64,000 bases of DNA from Endomychus coccineus (taxonomy: Eukaryota; Arthropoda; Insecta; Coleoptera; Endomychidae): contig OY294068.1 in assembly GCA_958510875.1 (NCBI GenBank), positions 15,911,282 through 15,975,281 on the forward strand, in the 5' to 3' direction. This document shows positions 23,820 to 36,500 of the stretch, in pieces. A program made the translations under genes and the position numbers. How positions within the stretch are numbered: the stretch's first letter is position 1; every line of letters begins with the position of its first letter. Under the pieces are notes generated by a model that saw only the letters and a program-made list of their open reading frames with translations, did not search any database and was not told the DNA's origin.

Positions 23820-25402
23820 TCGAATTTTTTACTGGCTATCTGTATCGAGATGCGGTTTTCGCCATTTGCTTCAGAAACACAATAGAAAAAAATGTGCCAT
23901 ATTTGTTTTACCAGGAAAAGCTGCATTTAAATAATGGGATTTGCGGAACTGTATTGTTGCTCACCAAATATTAACCAAAATTGGCCAAAATTTGTTACTC
24001 ATGGGTTTTTGGGGTCGCTGATTACGAATTTGATGTTTACAAAACGCCACGCTGCATGCTTGGGGGGGGGGTCTATTTGCAGTATAAAGCGCAAATCCTC
24101 AAATTTTCTCAATCATTCGGTATTTTATGGCAATTTTGGGATTTTTAAACACAAACTAAATGATGTTCGTTAACTCAAGTGCCCGGAGCAAAGTGGGGCA
24201 ATGGGGGGCACTTGGGACTATTATCGAATTTCAAACATCAAACCTAAAAACCTTGTTCTCTGGGGTTTTTTGTGGTCGCTCAACACAAATTCAAGGTGCA
24301 TTCTCAGCTCAGACGCTCCTGGGGCAGAGTGTCCTCTGGGGCAACGGGGGCATCTGGGGCAGTTAATCAATTTCAACTGCCGAACAACAAATTTTATCAA
24401 TAAAAAATCGTTAACAATGAAAAAATCTTCAAACTCATGTCATATCACGAACGTCATATTTTGTGGTTGTAAAACTGGTTGTGGAAACGCATGTGGCTGC
24501 AGAAAAAAAGGACTGTTCTGCAATACCGCTTGTACATTTTGTCAGGGGACTAACTGTACCAATACTGAAAGCAAAGATTATATTCAAATAGAAGCGGACT
24601 TGAGTGAATCAGAAGAAACAAACAGAACTGAAGAAGAAGAGTTTGAGAATGAAGATAATATTGCTGAAATACTAAATAATTTTATTGATGATTAAGAATA
24701 AATAATTTTTTTGTTAAAACAATGCTGTAAATAAGTCACAACCAATATATGATATGTAATACATACTTAAAAAGTTAGGAATTAATTATAACGTAAATTT
24801 GAAAATAATTATATGTTGTCTTAGAAAAGCATAACATTTCCACTGTTCATTATTGTTCGAGTGAATCTTATGTAACAAGTACATCTGAGCTGAGAATGCA
24901 CCTTGAATTCGTGTTGAGCGACCACAAAAACCCCCAGATAACAAGGTTTTTAGGTTTGATGTTTGAAATTCGATAATAGTCCCAAGTGCCTCCCATTGCC
25001 CCGGGCACTTGAGTTAACGAACATCATTTAGTTTGTGTTTAAAAACCCCAAAATTGCCATAAAATACCGAATGATTGAGAAAATTTGAGGATTTGCCCTT
25101 TATACTGCAAATACCACCCCCCCCCCAAGCCCGAAATCGACCCCAGAATGCAGCGTGGCGTTTTGTAAACATCAAATTCGTAATCAGCGACCCCAAAAAC
25201 CCCTGAGTAACAAATTTTGGTTAATATTTGGTGAGCAACAATACAGTTCCGCAAATCGCATTATTTAGATGCATTTTTTGCATGCACAAGTGCAACCAAG
25301 CGTTTCCTGGTAAAACAAATATGGCACATTTTTTTCTATTGTGTTTCTGAAGCAAATGGCGAAAGCCGCATCTCGATACAGGTTGCCAGTAAAAAATTCG
25401 GT
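23820..25402. mobile_element. Foldback element with intact CXC-type ORF in its loop
   Basis: The left arm (23820-24311) and right arm (24883-25402) are inverted copies. GGCGAAAGCCGCATCTCGAT on the right pairs with ATCGAGATGCGGTTTTCGCC on the left, and the loop is bordered by CTCAGCTCAGACG / ATCTGAGCTGAGAATG. The loop carries a 92-aa ORF. Runs of G near 24061 and of C near 25117 mark the same site in each arm. The ORFs in the arms are shadows. Confidence 0.85.
24417..24695 (+). CDS. CXC-type cysteine-rich peptide, 92 aa
   Basis: An intact ORF from ATG 24417 to a stop ending at 24695; a longer frame to 24201 exists but runs into the foldback arm. Residues about 8-48 are a dense Cys domain: FCGCKTGCGNACGCRKKGLF, then CNTACTFCQGTNCTN. 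The last 40 residues are very acidic. The C-x-C-x3-C-x3-C-x-C-R-K pattern resembles the tesmin/TSO1 CXC motif. From memory, similar tails end several uncharacterised, transposon-associated insect proteins; I could not check this. A decayed copy is in the 9.2-10.9 kb foldback. It may be a captured 3' end of a larger transposon gene rather than a complete gene. Confidence 0.6.
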   Translation: MKKSSNSCHITNVIFCGCKTGCGNACGCRKKGLFCNTACTFCQGTNCTNTESKDYIQIEADLSESEETNRTEEEEFENEDNIAEILNNFIDD

Positions 25403-27517
25403 CATTTGGCCTTTTTACGGCTATATTTCCTCGACTAAGAAATTCAGGTTCTTTTCAAATAAAAACTTATGCAAAGAAAAATTTGATGCCAAAACTAAGC
25501 AACAAATTTTGATCAATTTAAACAACCTAGAAGATAAGAATCTATAGGATGCTCTTTTACATGGTTCCATGTGCATCAGGTTCAAAAGTAATTTGCAACA
25601 GACACCTAGTAGTGCTGCAGTTGCTAACAAAAAATGACTGAAGGCTCGAAGCTTCTGGTATAGAATAAGATTTTAATTAAAAATGATGTTACTTCAAAAT
25701 ATATGAAAAAGAGTTTCTTGTTGATAAAAACTTCCTATCCATCTAAATAACAAAAAAAAAGAAGATTAGTTTGAAGTGGAAATAAAAGTTTAATACTGGT
25801 TGGTCATGATACCTGTAAGTGTAAGAATATACTATAATGATATCAAATCAACAAACTCTTGATAATGTAGGGGAAGACATTTTTTCCTTCCCCCATAAAA
25901 TTCTGTTTTGGTTCATAGTAACTTATCATTCTTACGCCTTCAATTACTGTTTCTCACATTCCGTTCGAAATATTTTAGGTATATTATGATTTTGTGTTAT
26001 TTTTATCAATCTTCATAAGAAATGAGATTATAAAAACAATTGAAAGTGCTGAAATGCAGTAGATCATTTCCATTAGAAACCAAATTTGTTTGAGAAAACC
26101 CAATTCGTTTAAATTGAATTGATCTGTTAGATAATGCAAATTCTTGTCAAATGACAAAGAAAAACAGCTGTGATTGAATAAATTTACACTACATTATGTA
26201 ACAAAATTCGTTCCGTATTCAATTAACATGAATCAACAGCTGTATAAAACGCACATTGGAAGTATTTTGAGTTTTGATGATACGAATCTGAAATTTTGTA
26301 GTCAACCATTATTTGCCGATCAATCAAAATATAGCGGAAGTGAACTTCAACAAAGTTGTATTTTGTATTACGTTTTCAGATTCCTCATGATTTTTTGCAA
26401 TGGTCTTCATCTGCTTTTCCTATACCCAAGTCTAGCCAATCTCGGAATTTTAAACCATTTGGAAATTTTTGTATTATTGGTGAGATACGATTAAAAATCT
26501 CTCAAATACCGATAACAATTTTTTCCATATGGGATGCCAATTCCTGTCTTTTATTAAATGAAGGATATTTAATTTCCGCATCGATATGGTTGATAGAAAG
26601 TTACTACTTTTTGTTGACATTGAGTGAAATTCATTTTCACATAATTTGCCATGAAAATGAGAAATGTCAGGATTTCCAAACTTTTTTATTTTGACAAGAA
26701 GTTGCAAAATATGGACAATCAAAGTTATTAAAATCTAGATAACTTGAAAACTATCGAACATATGTTCAGGGAAAAATTGCCATTCCATTTGAAAAAATTT
26801 GTAAAGAGTACTGAACTTTTGAAATTTTCCCGCAAATTTAGATGGATTTTTAAATTGTTTTCCTCCAATAAGAATACACCAAACGTAAATCATATTTTTT
26901 CTTCCTGAAGCTCAAAAGATGTGGAAATATTAAAAAATTAGTTACTTATTTTCAAAAAGGCAGGTTCAAACTCAAAAAATTTTCATAAGACTGAAAATTT
27001 GGAAATCTGCTAGACTTAAGAATAGGACAGTCCTAAAAAAACCATAAAAAAAGGAAAAAATATTATAACTATATAAACGGATGTCGCATCTTAAAAATAT
27101 TTTCATTATTTTCATAATAGTTTAATGTTTCAGACAAAATGCATTGTATGTAAACATTCCACCAGCTAATAATAATGAGATTACCAAAGATAAGGTGTAA
27201 TATATTTAAACTTTCATAGATTTTGATTTAAGACAAATACTTTTCAATCGTTTCACCAATTCTGCAGATTTAGATGATTAAAGAACTCTAAACGATTAAT
27301 TTTAAGTAACGACTTGCAAAGTCTAATCTAAATGATGTAAGTATTGATTATTGAACAGAGCACACCTCTCGTACCATTTACAAACAAACTCCTTTTAGTT
27401 TTGAAAAGAAAAACGTTACTATGTTTCAATTTATTTGATGGGTTATGTGACGAAACAATTTTGTTCATTACTTAAATGTTTAACCCAAATAAAAGAAAAA
27501 CATATGATTTGTTCAAA
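25403..27517. other. Mostly unassigned, with weak ORFs at 26.2-26.7 kb
   Basis: Contains a + strand frame from ATG 26228 to about 26494, an overlapping frame to 26694 and an antisense frame. None shows a domain I recognise and the frames do not join by a convincing intron. The 3' UTR of the phosphatase lies at the end of the stretch, with AATAAA near 27436 on the - strand. Otherwise I see nothing. Confidence 0.3.
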
Positions 27518-30500
27518 TTAACATAGCTCTATATCAGCACTCAAATTTACAGTTTCTGCTTTATCCGGACACAACTCAATGAAGATCCGGTCGATAAGCG
27601 TTCTCCTGAAAAAAATGTACAGTTTTTATTAGATAAAAACGAATAACATAGACCATGTTTAATGCTCTTTCTTCCCAACAACTAAAAAATAATAAATTGG
27701 TGATTCTGAACAAGGTCCGCGGCCTCAGTAGACTGTCTTATATACGCTCGGTTGTATCCGCGCTCGCTCGGCCCTGGTATAAGAGAAGGAGGAGCCTATT
27801 GGTCTCGACCAATCAGACCTGTTACGAGTTAACGTAACGGTTCTCGCGTAAGTAAGCTGTGTATCAACATAAAACAAAAAGTAGATCTGTCAAAATATAG
27901 GTTTTATTGATCATAAGTGCGTCGTAATTATTTATTGTGTTATTATTAATATAGAGCGAAGCATTCGAGCCTGGTTAACCAGGCTGTTGCTTATTTTTTT
28001 TCATTAATAATTTTAATGAAGTTTAGACATCATGGTGTGAATTTTTTTTAATGTTGTAATTACAGGTCCGGACTTCGTATTTAGAACAAATGAACGTATT
28101 AAACATTTTTTGGTATAATGTTTAAAGGAAAATGTTTTTATATCTTCCCAAACAACTACTGTACTCAGCAACTCTCTGAAAAATGTTTAAATTCAAGCTA
28201 CTTTCCAATAGGGACGGGTAGATTTTGACAATTCATGGCAGCCATGTTATTTAGGCTGCATCTGTCAAATATATTGTTTATTATTCAGTCACTCAAGACA
28301 AACCACCATGGCAAGTTAGTGTCGAGCAACGCGTTCAAATGATAAAACTTTATTATCAAAATGGATGTTCTCTTGTGGCAACGATGCGCTCGTTGCGCCC
28401 ATTTTACGGTTTGCATGGTCGTCCTTCCCAGTCGACTATTCAACGTATCGTGGCAAAATTTGAGTTGACTAGTTCACTGCACAATCAACCAACACCTGTA
28501 CGTAAAAGAAACGCAAGATCTGCCGAAAACATCGCCGCTGTCCATGAGAGTGTGCAGGAGAACCGGAGGCAGTCAATTCCGCGCCGCGCACAAGAACTCG
28601 GCCTTTCGCAGACATCAACTTGGCGAATATTGCGTCAGAACTTAGGTCTACACCCGTACAAGATTCAACTGACCCAGGAGCTGAAGGTAAACGACCATAG
28701 ACAACGCCGTGAGTTCGCTGACTGGGCTCTGGAGCAGTTGGAAGCAGACCCCGATTTTAACAAAAAAATCATCTTCAGCTACGAGGCCCATTTTTGGATG
28801 AATGGGTACGTCAACAAGCAAAATTGCCGGATTTGGGACGATGCCAATCCGCACGAGGTCCACCAAGTGGCAATGCATCCGCTGAAAGTCACTGTTTGGT
28901 GTGGATTGTGGTCCGGCGCCATTATCGGTCCGTACTTTTTCAAAAACGACGATGGCATTGCCATCACCGTCAACGGAGAGCGCTACCGATCTATGTTAAC
29001 CAATTTCTTTTGGCCCAAATTGGATGTTATGGATGTGGATGATATATGGTTTCAGCAAGACGGCGCCACGTGCAACACAGCTGATGCCACAATGGACATT
29101 CTGCACGAGCGATTTGAGGGCAGAGTTATCTCACGCAGAGGCGACGTGAACTGGCCACCGAGATCGTGCGATTTGACCTCGTTAGATTATTTTTTGTGGG
29201 GTTTCCTTAAGTCGCAGGTCTATGCCAATAGGCCGCAAACGACCGATGCACTCAAAGTCAATATAAACAGTGCCATTGCTCAAATTCAACCAGATCTATG
29301 CGCCAGAGTCGTCGAAAATTGGACCTCTAACATGCGCGCCACCCACCGAAGCCGCGGCGGTCATTTAAACGATGTAATATTTCAGACATAATGTCATTAA
29401 TAGGCCTTTCAAATAAAACAAAAAATTCGTTTATATCTCACACACAACTTGTTTTATTCAATTTTAACATCTACCCGGCCTTAATGGAAAACCCTATAGT
29501 TACCGATATCCCAATACACCAAGCAAAAAATGGGACACACTGTATACAGTGGGACTTTTGAATTTGTGAACCATAGATATCATAATTATAATGGGACCTC
29601 CAGGGGTATTTTACTGGTTTTGTTCTGGTCGTGGTTGAAGTATTAACAGTTCCACCATTATAGCAAGTTACTGCTTCACCTAGGCTTTTTCAAGATTGAG
29701 AGTCCATGTAAATAGTTATAATTCAGAGTAAATGAAACCATCTATAAGCTATTTGTTTCTTGATAAAATCATGTTTCATAAGTTTTATACTATTTATTAT
29801 TTGCATTAAAATGACTGATTAGAGCAATCTGGCAGCTGTGGGAGGTAAATAAGAAAAATTGCAACTTACTTAGCAGCCAAACCTCCGCCTGGGGGTAAAC
29901 CTTGAATATTCAAAGCTCGTACTTTATCAATTAAGTCATAGTAATGTAAATCCTCGTTTTGTTCCAAAAAATCTGTAAAAAAAATAAACCCAATAAAACA
30001 CTGGTTGAAGTAAAACAGTCGTTTATTAAAACAAACCGTTGCATAACAATAAATCAAAATAAGGGTCTCTAGCAGGCACTCATTTACAAAAAGAAGTCTA
30101 CAGAAGTCTTACAATTAACTGTACACAGAAATGTTAATACCTTGTTATGGCCCGACTTCTTTTTGCTTTTTCTTCTTGTTTATATTCAACCTTGTGCAAT
30201 TCAAGAAGATATGAAGAATTTATAGTATTGCTCGTTGTTTAAGACTAAGATTAAAGTATTTATATCACATTTTTATAAGTATCCTTTAGTTTTCTACTTA
30301 AATTCTTCGAATTGCAAAGGATTTATTCAGAATAACATTTACTATAAAATTCTTAGAACTAATCAAGATGCGGAAGACAAGGTTTTGAATGAAATAGAAC
30401 AATAATAACTTTCTCACTCAGTTTTTGGACATCAAAAGGTTTGTACTAACTGAAGATGGGGTGAAGTATTTCCTTACTAACGAATTATATTTTGTTCTTG

Positions 30501-33500
30501 AAAGCAATAACCTCTGGGCCTTGTATACAACATTTTGCAGCAAAAATCTGATACCCTTTTATGTTTTCAGTCAGGATTGAAATCATATTAAATAAATGAT
30601 AAATGATTTGTAATTATTAAATTGAAGATATTGAATTCAAGATTTTGTTTATAGTAGTATTTTTAAAATAGATACTAGTTTAGTAAATCTGATACCCTTT
30701 TATGTTTTCAGTCAGGATTGAAATCATATTAAATAAATGATAAATGATTTGTAATTATTAAATTGAAGATATTGAATTCAAGATTTTGTTTATAGTAGTA
30801 TTTTTAAAATAGATACTAGTTTAGTAAATCTGATACCCTTTTATGTTTTCAGTCAGGATTGAAATCATATTAAATAAATGATAAATGATTTGTAATTATT
30901 AAATTGAAGATATTGAATTCAAGATTTTGTTTATAGTAGTATTTTTAAAATAGATACTAGTTTAGTAAATCTGATACCCTTTTATGTTTTCAGTCAGGAT
31001 TGAAATCATATTAAATAAATGATAAATGATTTGTAATTATTAAATTGAAGATATTGAATTCAAGATTTTGTTTATAGTAGTATTTTTAAAATAGATACTA
31101 GTTTAGTAAATCTGATACCCTTTTATGTTTTCAGTCAGGATTGAAATCATATTAAATAAATGATAAATGATTTGTAATTATTAAATTGAAGATATTGAAT
31201 TCAAGATTTTGTTTATAGTAGTATTTTTAAAATAGATACTAGTTTAGATTATTAAATTTCAATAACTTCAAAATTTTCTTCAGTAAAATTTGGAAAGACC
31301 CATTGAAAATTGAATTAGATAAGCCCATATAAAATACGAGCTTTTAAATAATTTATTATAAACATTCCGAATGTTTGCCAACTCGAGTGAATATAAAACT
31401 GGCTCAATTTCCAAAACTGCAGTTACCACTTTCAGGTGTCGTAGTACCGGGATATCAAAAATTATCTTGGTCAAGGGTGGTTGTGGAATCGAAAACGTGT
31501 GTCTTACTTTACGTTTGCAATAATTATGTCACTGTCACACTGACATCATCAATAACCTACAAATTTCATACCTATTTAATGAAAACAGTTTGAGCTATTC
31601 TCAGATCTCAGCCACGCGCGTCTAACGTGCGACGTACCAAAGGGAATTTTCTCGCGACTAAAATATACACGAAGCGGGTAAAAGCTAGCGGCCCATAGCC
31701 AAAAACACTTTATTACAACTGGCGCCGGTCGCACGGGGCAAGAAACGGCCCCAAATTAACAAGACCGAGGTAAAATGTATAAACTCTAACTTACGCGCAG
31801 CGAGCTCCTCGAGGCATATGTCAAAATGATTTTGTTCGTAGCTAATTACATAGGACGTCTGGCGTTCATGCAATTATGTTTTTAGATAATTCGAACCTTC
31901 TAATTTCGATAGGCCACGTGAAAATCCCGGAGTCCAAAGCGCTAAAAGACTTCTGAGTGTTACATTATTCGTATAAAATTGCGAAATTTCGTACTTTTAG
32001 AAACTTCAAATTAATTATGACATAATTATTTCAAACGTAAAGTATGTTGTACTGGAAATCAAATCATAATGATAAAACAGGGACCACAACTTTTGTTTTT
32101 CCAATGTAATATTCTATTGCTTCCATAATTGGTTCTTTTTCAGAATAGATGAAAAATTGGCTTTTAGAGATTTCACAAATTCCAAGACTAGTGGTAATTT
32201 TCAAATTAAAAAAAGGTTTCCATACACTCCATTTAAAAATAAGTGAGTGGGATATGCAACTGATGATATTCGAATCAAAACTTCCAAAAACATGCATTTT
32301 CTTGGAAATCATTTTAAAAATTAGTGAAATATCAGGCAGACAGTTACTCATTATTGAAAATCCTGGTAATAACAATAAATATACTGCCCCATTAAAAATA
32401 ACAGTAACATAAAATCTCCAAATAATTAGAAAATCACATTCAGAATTGATATTCTGCTACAATTAATACAGTCGCCTGGTTGAATTGCTTTTCAAAGAAC
32501 ACAGCTTGGATTTGTTATAAATATTAATATTGCATTCAACATCATATTTATATGGTTCAAGAAGTCCACTTATTTCCTATGAATTTGTGAAACTTGCACC
32601 GTTTCAGGCTTTTCATGGACATTAATTTACTTCTATATTGCACATAATATACATCTGAATAAGACTATGAAAGAAATTTACTCGATCAAGGTTCATTTGT
32701 TTAATATATTTCCCAAGCCTCCTAATTCAATTTTCTGTTCTTGTCTATAAGTTTATCAATAGTTAAGGCTAATAGAATCAGCCGATTCGAGACTGAATTT
32801 GCAAATAATTATAAATTTTTTTAAGAAATCACAAATGTGTAGCATATTTTTTTAATCCGACTGAAGAGATGTAGTTTACAAATGAAAAGATTTTATAACT
32901 GATAACTTTTTTATATCATAAGATCCATATTTTAATTTCATTTAGTTCTTTGGTTATTCAGAAAGTTTTACTGAAATTATTAATTAAACATTATCAGTCA
33001 ATTGAAAATAGTTTGTTTCATTTTACCATATCCTAGCTATTTGCATCTTAAATTTTAATGATCCAGATAAGGCTTATTGGAATTGAGATTATTTTACAAC
33101 TACACACATTATAGAATTTCAAAGTATATGCCCACTATCGAATTCAAAGATATTCTTGAATATGAAAACACAACAATACCCTGACTAACAAATAGAACAA
33201 GTAGGTAGAGGTTGAATTACGAGTGTAGATAATTGTGAATTCTACCTGTGACACCAGGTTTTCCAATTTTGTATAATTCAAAACTATGTAATTTTTTTTT
33301 TGAAATCTATAGTAAACTTATTTACTTATAGACAGCCTGTTTCATTATTTCATAAAGGTAAAAAGTTTGGTTTTGGTGCTTTTATTATTACATTATGAAG
33401 GAAAATTAAAAAATTTTAAATTATATCTCGAATAATTAATTGTGCTAAAGATTAAAAGACATTTGGAAAGTTCTAAAATATGAGATGTGCAATTTGCAGA

Positions 33501-36500
33501 GCAATCACTCATTACTGAATCTAGACAATAACTATATTTAAAATCAATTTAACAGTAAATCGAAATATTTTCAAAATATATGGATTCAACATTTGTCAAA
33601 ACAATATGAGATGTGAAGAAGGAAATATGGATCAAAATATATTATATTATAAATGCAAAGAAAACTTTGAGCAAGAATTATAGAAGTTCTAATTAAAACT
33701 CAACTCATATTTTAATTTACTGTTACTTCTAAAAACCTAATCACTTTTACTATCTAAGAAATGAAAAAAGCAAGCAAAATTTAAGAATTAGGTTCAATAA
33801 AATACAGATATAGTAGATTATAGGTATAGGTATACATAGGATTTGTTGTAGAAGTATAGAGAGATTCATTTTAAAGTCTAAATTTGTTTCGTTTAACGGG
33901 GGAGATCACAAAAAGAATACAGAGCTCTACACATACACACATAGTCACGTTCCTTTATTGGCAAACATTGAATATTTATTTTGTCCAAACAAATCATTGT
34001 GCAGAAAACAAATTGAATACTTATGAGGGCTAATTTCAGTTAAAAAAAATTAAGGTTGGTAATAATATTGACCGATTTGCAACATTCTGTATCAATATGA
34101 GCCCATAAAGGATTTGACTATAAAATTGACAATTTAAGTAGATCTCTGTAAGTCTTATTAATTTATATTTACTTTGGTATTAAAATAAAATATTGTACTT
34201 GTGTGAACACATATACAGTGGTACTATTCAAACAATAATGGCAAAAACCTAATATTAAGAGATACTACGAAGCTTTTGATATAATCGATTATTGCTTGTG
34301 AATAATTTTTGTGACATATTTCTATTTTTAATGTCGATAAATTATGTGTAGAACATTGTGTTACTATTATATCCTTGAAAAGATAAAGAAACCATCGTGA
34401 ATATTAAAAATATAATTAGTTAGTTCTGCTATTTATTCTATTGTATATTAGATATTTTAAATGTTGGTAAAATGTATTATTCTAATTCTATCAAGATTGT
34501 TATGGCGCATTCCAGGTCATATTCGCACTTCACCCCAGGTGAGGTCTTTGGATAACGCTGAAATTTTTCGGGTGGTTTCTGCCTCAGGAAATATTAGGTT
34601 TCCCAAAATTTCAAGCCATATACTTCAATAATGCGCCGCCTAGAATATCTTTAATTTTTTTTTTGGAATTTTATTGATCGGAATTGAAATAACGGCAATT
34701 CTTCGGTAGAAAGGCTGTACTGAAACACAAAATATTCCAAATCATGGATTTTATGGTAAATTTTTCAAGGAATCCAACGCCGCCTTCAGAATTGGTCTAT
34801 CGTATCGCGCATGCGCGCAAACTAAAAAAAACCGATTTATTCTTCAAAAATTCATATCTCCGGTGTTGCTACTCCAATTGGGCTGAAATTTTGTGTGAAG
34901 GCAGCTAAAAGTGAATACTTCAAAGTGGTGTATGAATGGTCATGCCTAAATTATGAAACAAAACCGCTAGGGTTAATTATCTGTATTTTCAAAAGTTCCT
35001 ATGCCATTTCTTTCAAGTTCATGCTGATGGTGAATATTAATCTCTAATCTGATGCCAGATTCGGATTCCTCGGAAAATTTTCGATCGATTATGTACTTTC
35101 TAAATTTTTTTTAAGTCGATGCAATCGATATTGAGAGCATGTTTTTTTTCAATATTTAAATTTATTTGAAAGCGCATTGTACATTTCTTGATAAAAATTT
35201 AATTTCATCTTTAAAAAAAAATAATCAAATAAAATGAGTTTTAATACTAAAATTTATTATTTTTTATAAAGAAAAATAACAAAATCAATAAATAAAAATA
35301 ATTAAATAATAATAAAAATTATTATCAAATAATAATTTAAAGAAATAATAATTGAATAAAATGAGTTATAATAATAACAATTATTATTTATTGTAAAGGA
35401 GAAATTGAATTTTTATCAAGAAATGTACACTGCGCTTTCAATCAAATTTTAATATTGAAAAAAACTCGCGGAACTTTTTAAAGCGCCCCTACAATATCGA
35501 TTGAATCGACTCAAAAAATTTTTGAAAGTACATAATCGAACGATAATTTTCCGAGGAATCCGAATCTGGGATCAGATCAGAGATTAATATCCACCCATCA
35601 GCATGAACTTGAAAGAAATGGCCTAGGAATTTTTGAAAATACAGATAATTCTAGCGGTTTTGTTTCATAATTTATGCATGACCATTTATATACCACTTTG
35701 AAGTATCCACTTTTAGATGTCTTCACACAAAATTTAAGCCCTATCGAAGCAGCAACACCGGAGATATGAATTTTTGAAGAAAAAAATCGTTTTTTTGAGT
35801 TTGCGCGCATGCTCGAAACGATAACCCAATTCTGAAGGCGGCGTTGGATTTCTTAGAAAATTTCCCATCAAATCCATGGTTTGGAATATCTTTTTGCCTC
35901 AGTAATGCGTTTCCACAGAACAAATGCCGTATTTTCATTTTCAATCGATAAAATTACAAAAAAAATGAAAAATATTCTAGGCGGCGCATTATTGAAGTAT
36001 ATGGCTTGAAATTTTGGGAAACCTAATATTTCCTGAGGCAGAAACCTGTAAAATTTCAGCGCAATCCAAAGACCTCACCTGAATTTTCATAAAATTACTG
36101 TTAAGATTATTGTTTTAATGATTTTTCTACAGTATAGTGTTATGATATGCATATTGAAAAAGTTGCACTTTTTACCTAATACTAATAATTAATACACATT
36201 CTTAAGGTAACATGTGGTGGTCTTTTGATCATATTATTATTTATTATATGATATAAATTTTGCACCTTTGGATTTAATAGAAATTCTCTACTTTTAAGGC
36301 TTTTTGGCATATTAGACTGTGTGAATGTTGAATTGACACATTAGGTAATTTTTACCAGCGGAAAAAATTTTGAATTTGCCATGCAATGTGCATTCTAAAT
36401 TATTTAATTATCTATATGATAACCTAATATGTAACTGAGTACATATCTCTATCATTGACTAGTTTACTTTTACTACTCATAATTATCACTGTTTTAAAGA

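Noticed and set aside
26228..26694. Two-exon gene joining the overlapping + strand frames
   Set aside because: The acceptor TTTTCAG near 26377 is good, but no donor gives an intron of acceptable length and no domain is recognisable.
30548..31246. Possible CRISPR-like array
   Set aside because: The 141-bp units are directly adjacent with no spacers, in a eukaryotic intron.
32064..32412. A sliding-clamp (RAD9/HUS1-like) exon suggested by the + strand frame
   Set aside because: The resemblance is a handful of hydrophobic positions in a low-complexity frame; the other strand is equally open and no neighbouring exons fit.
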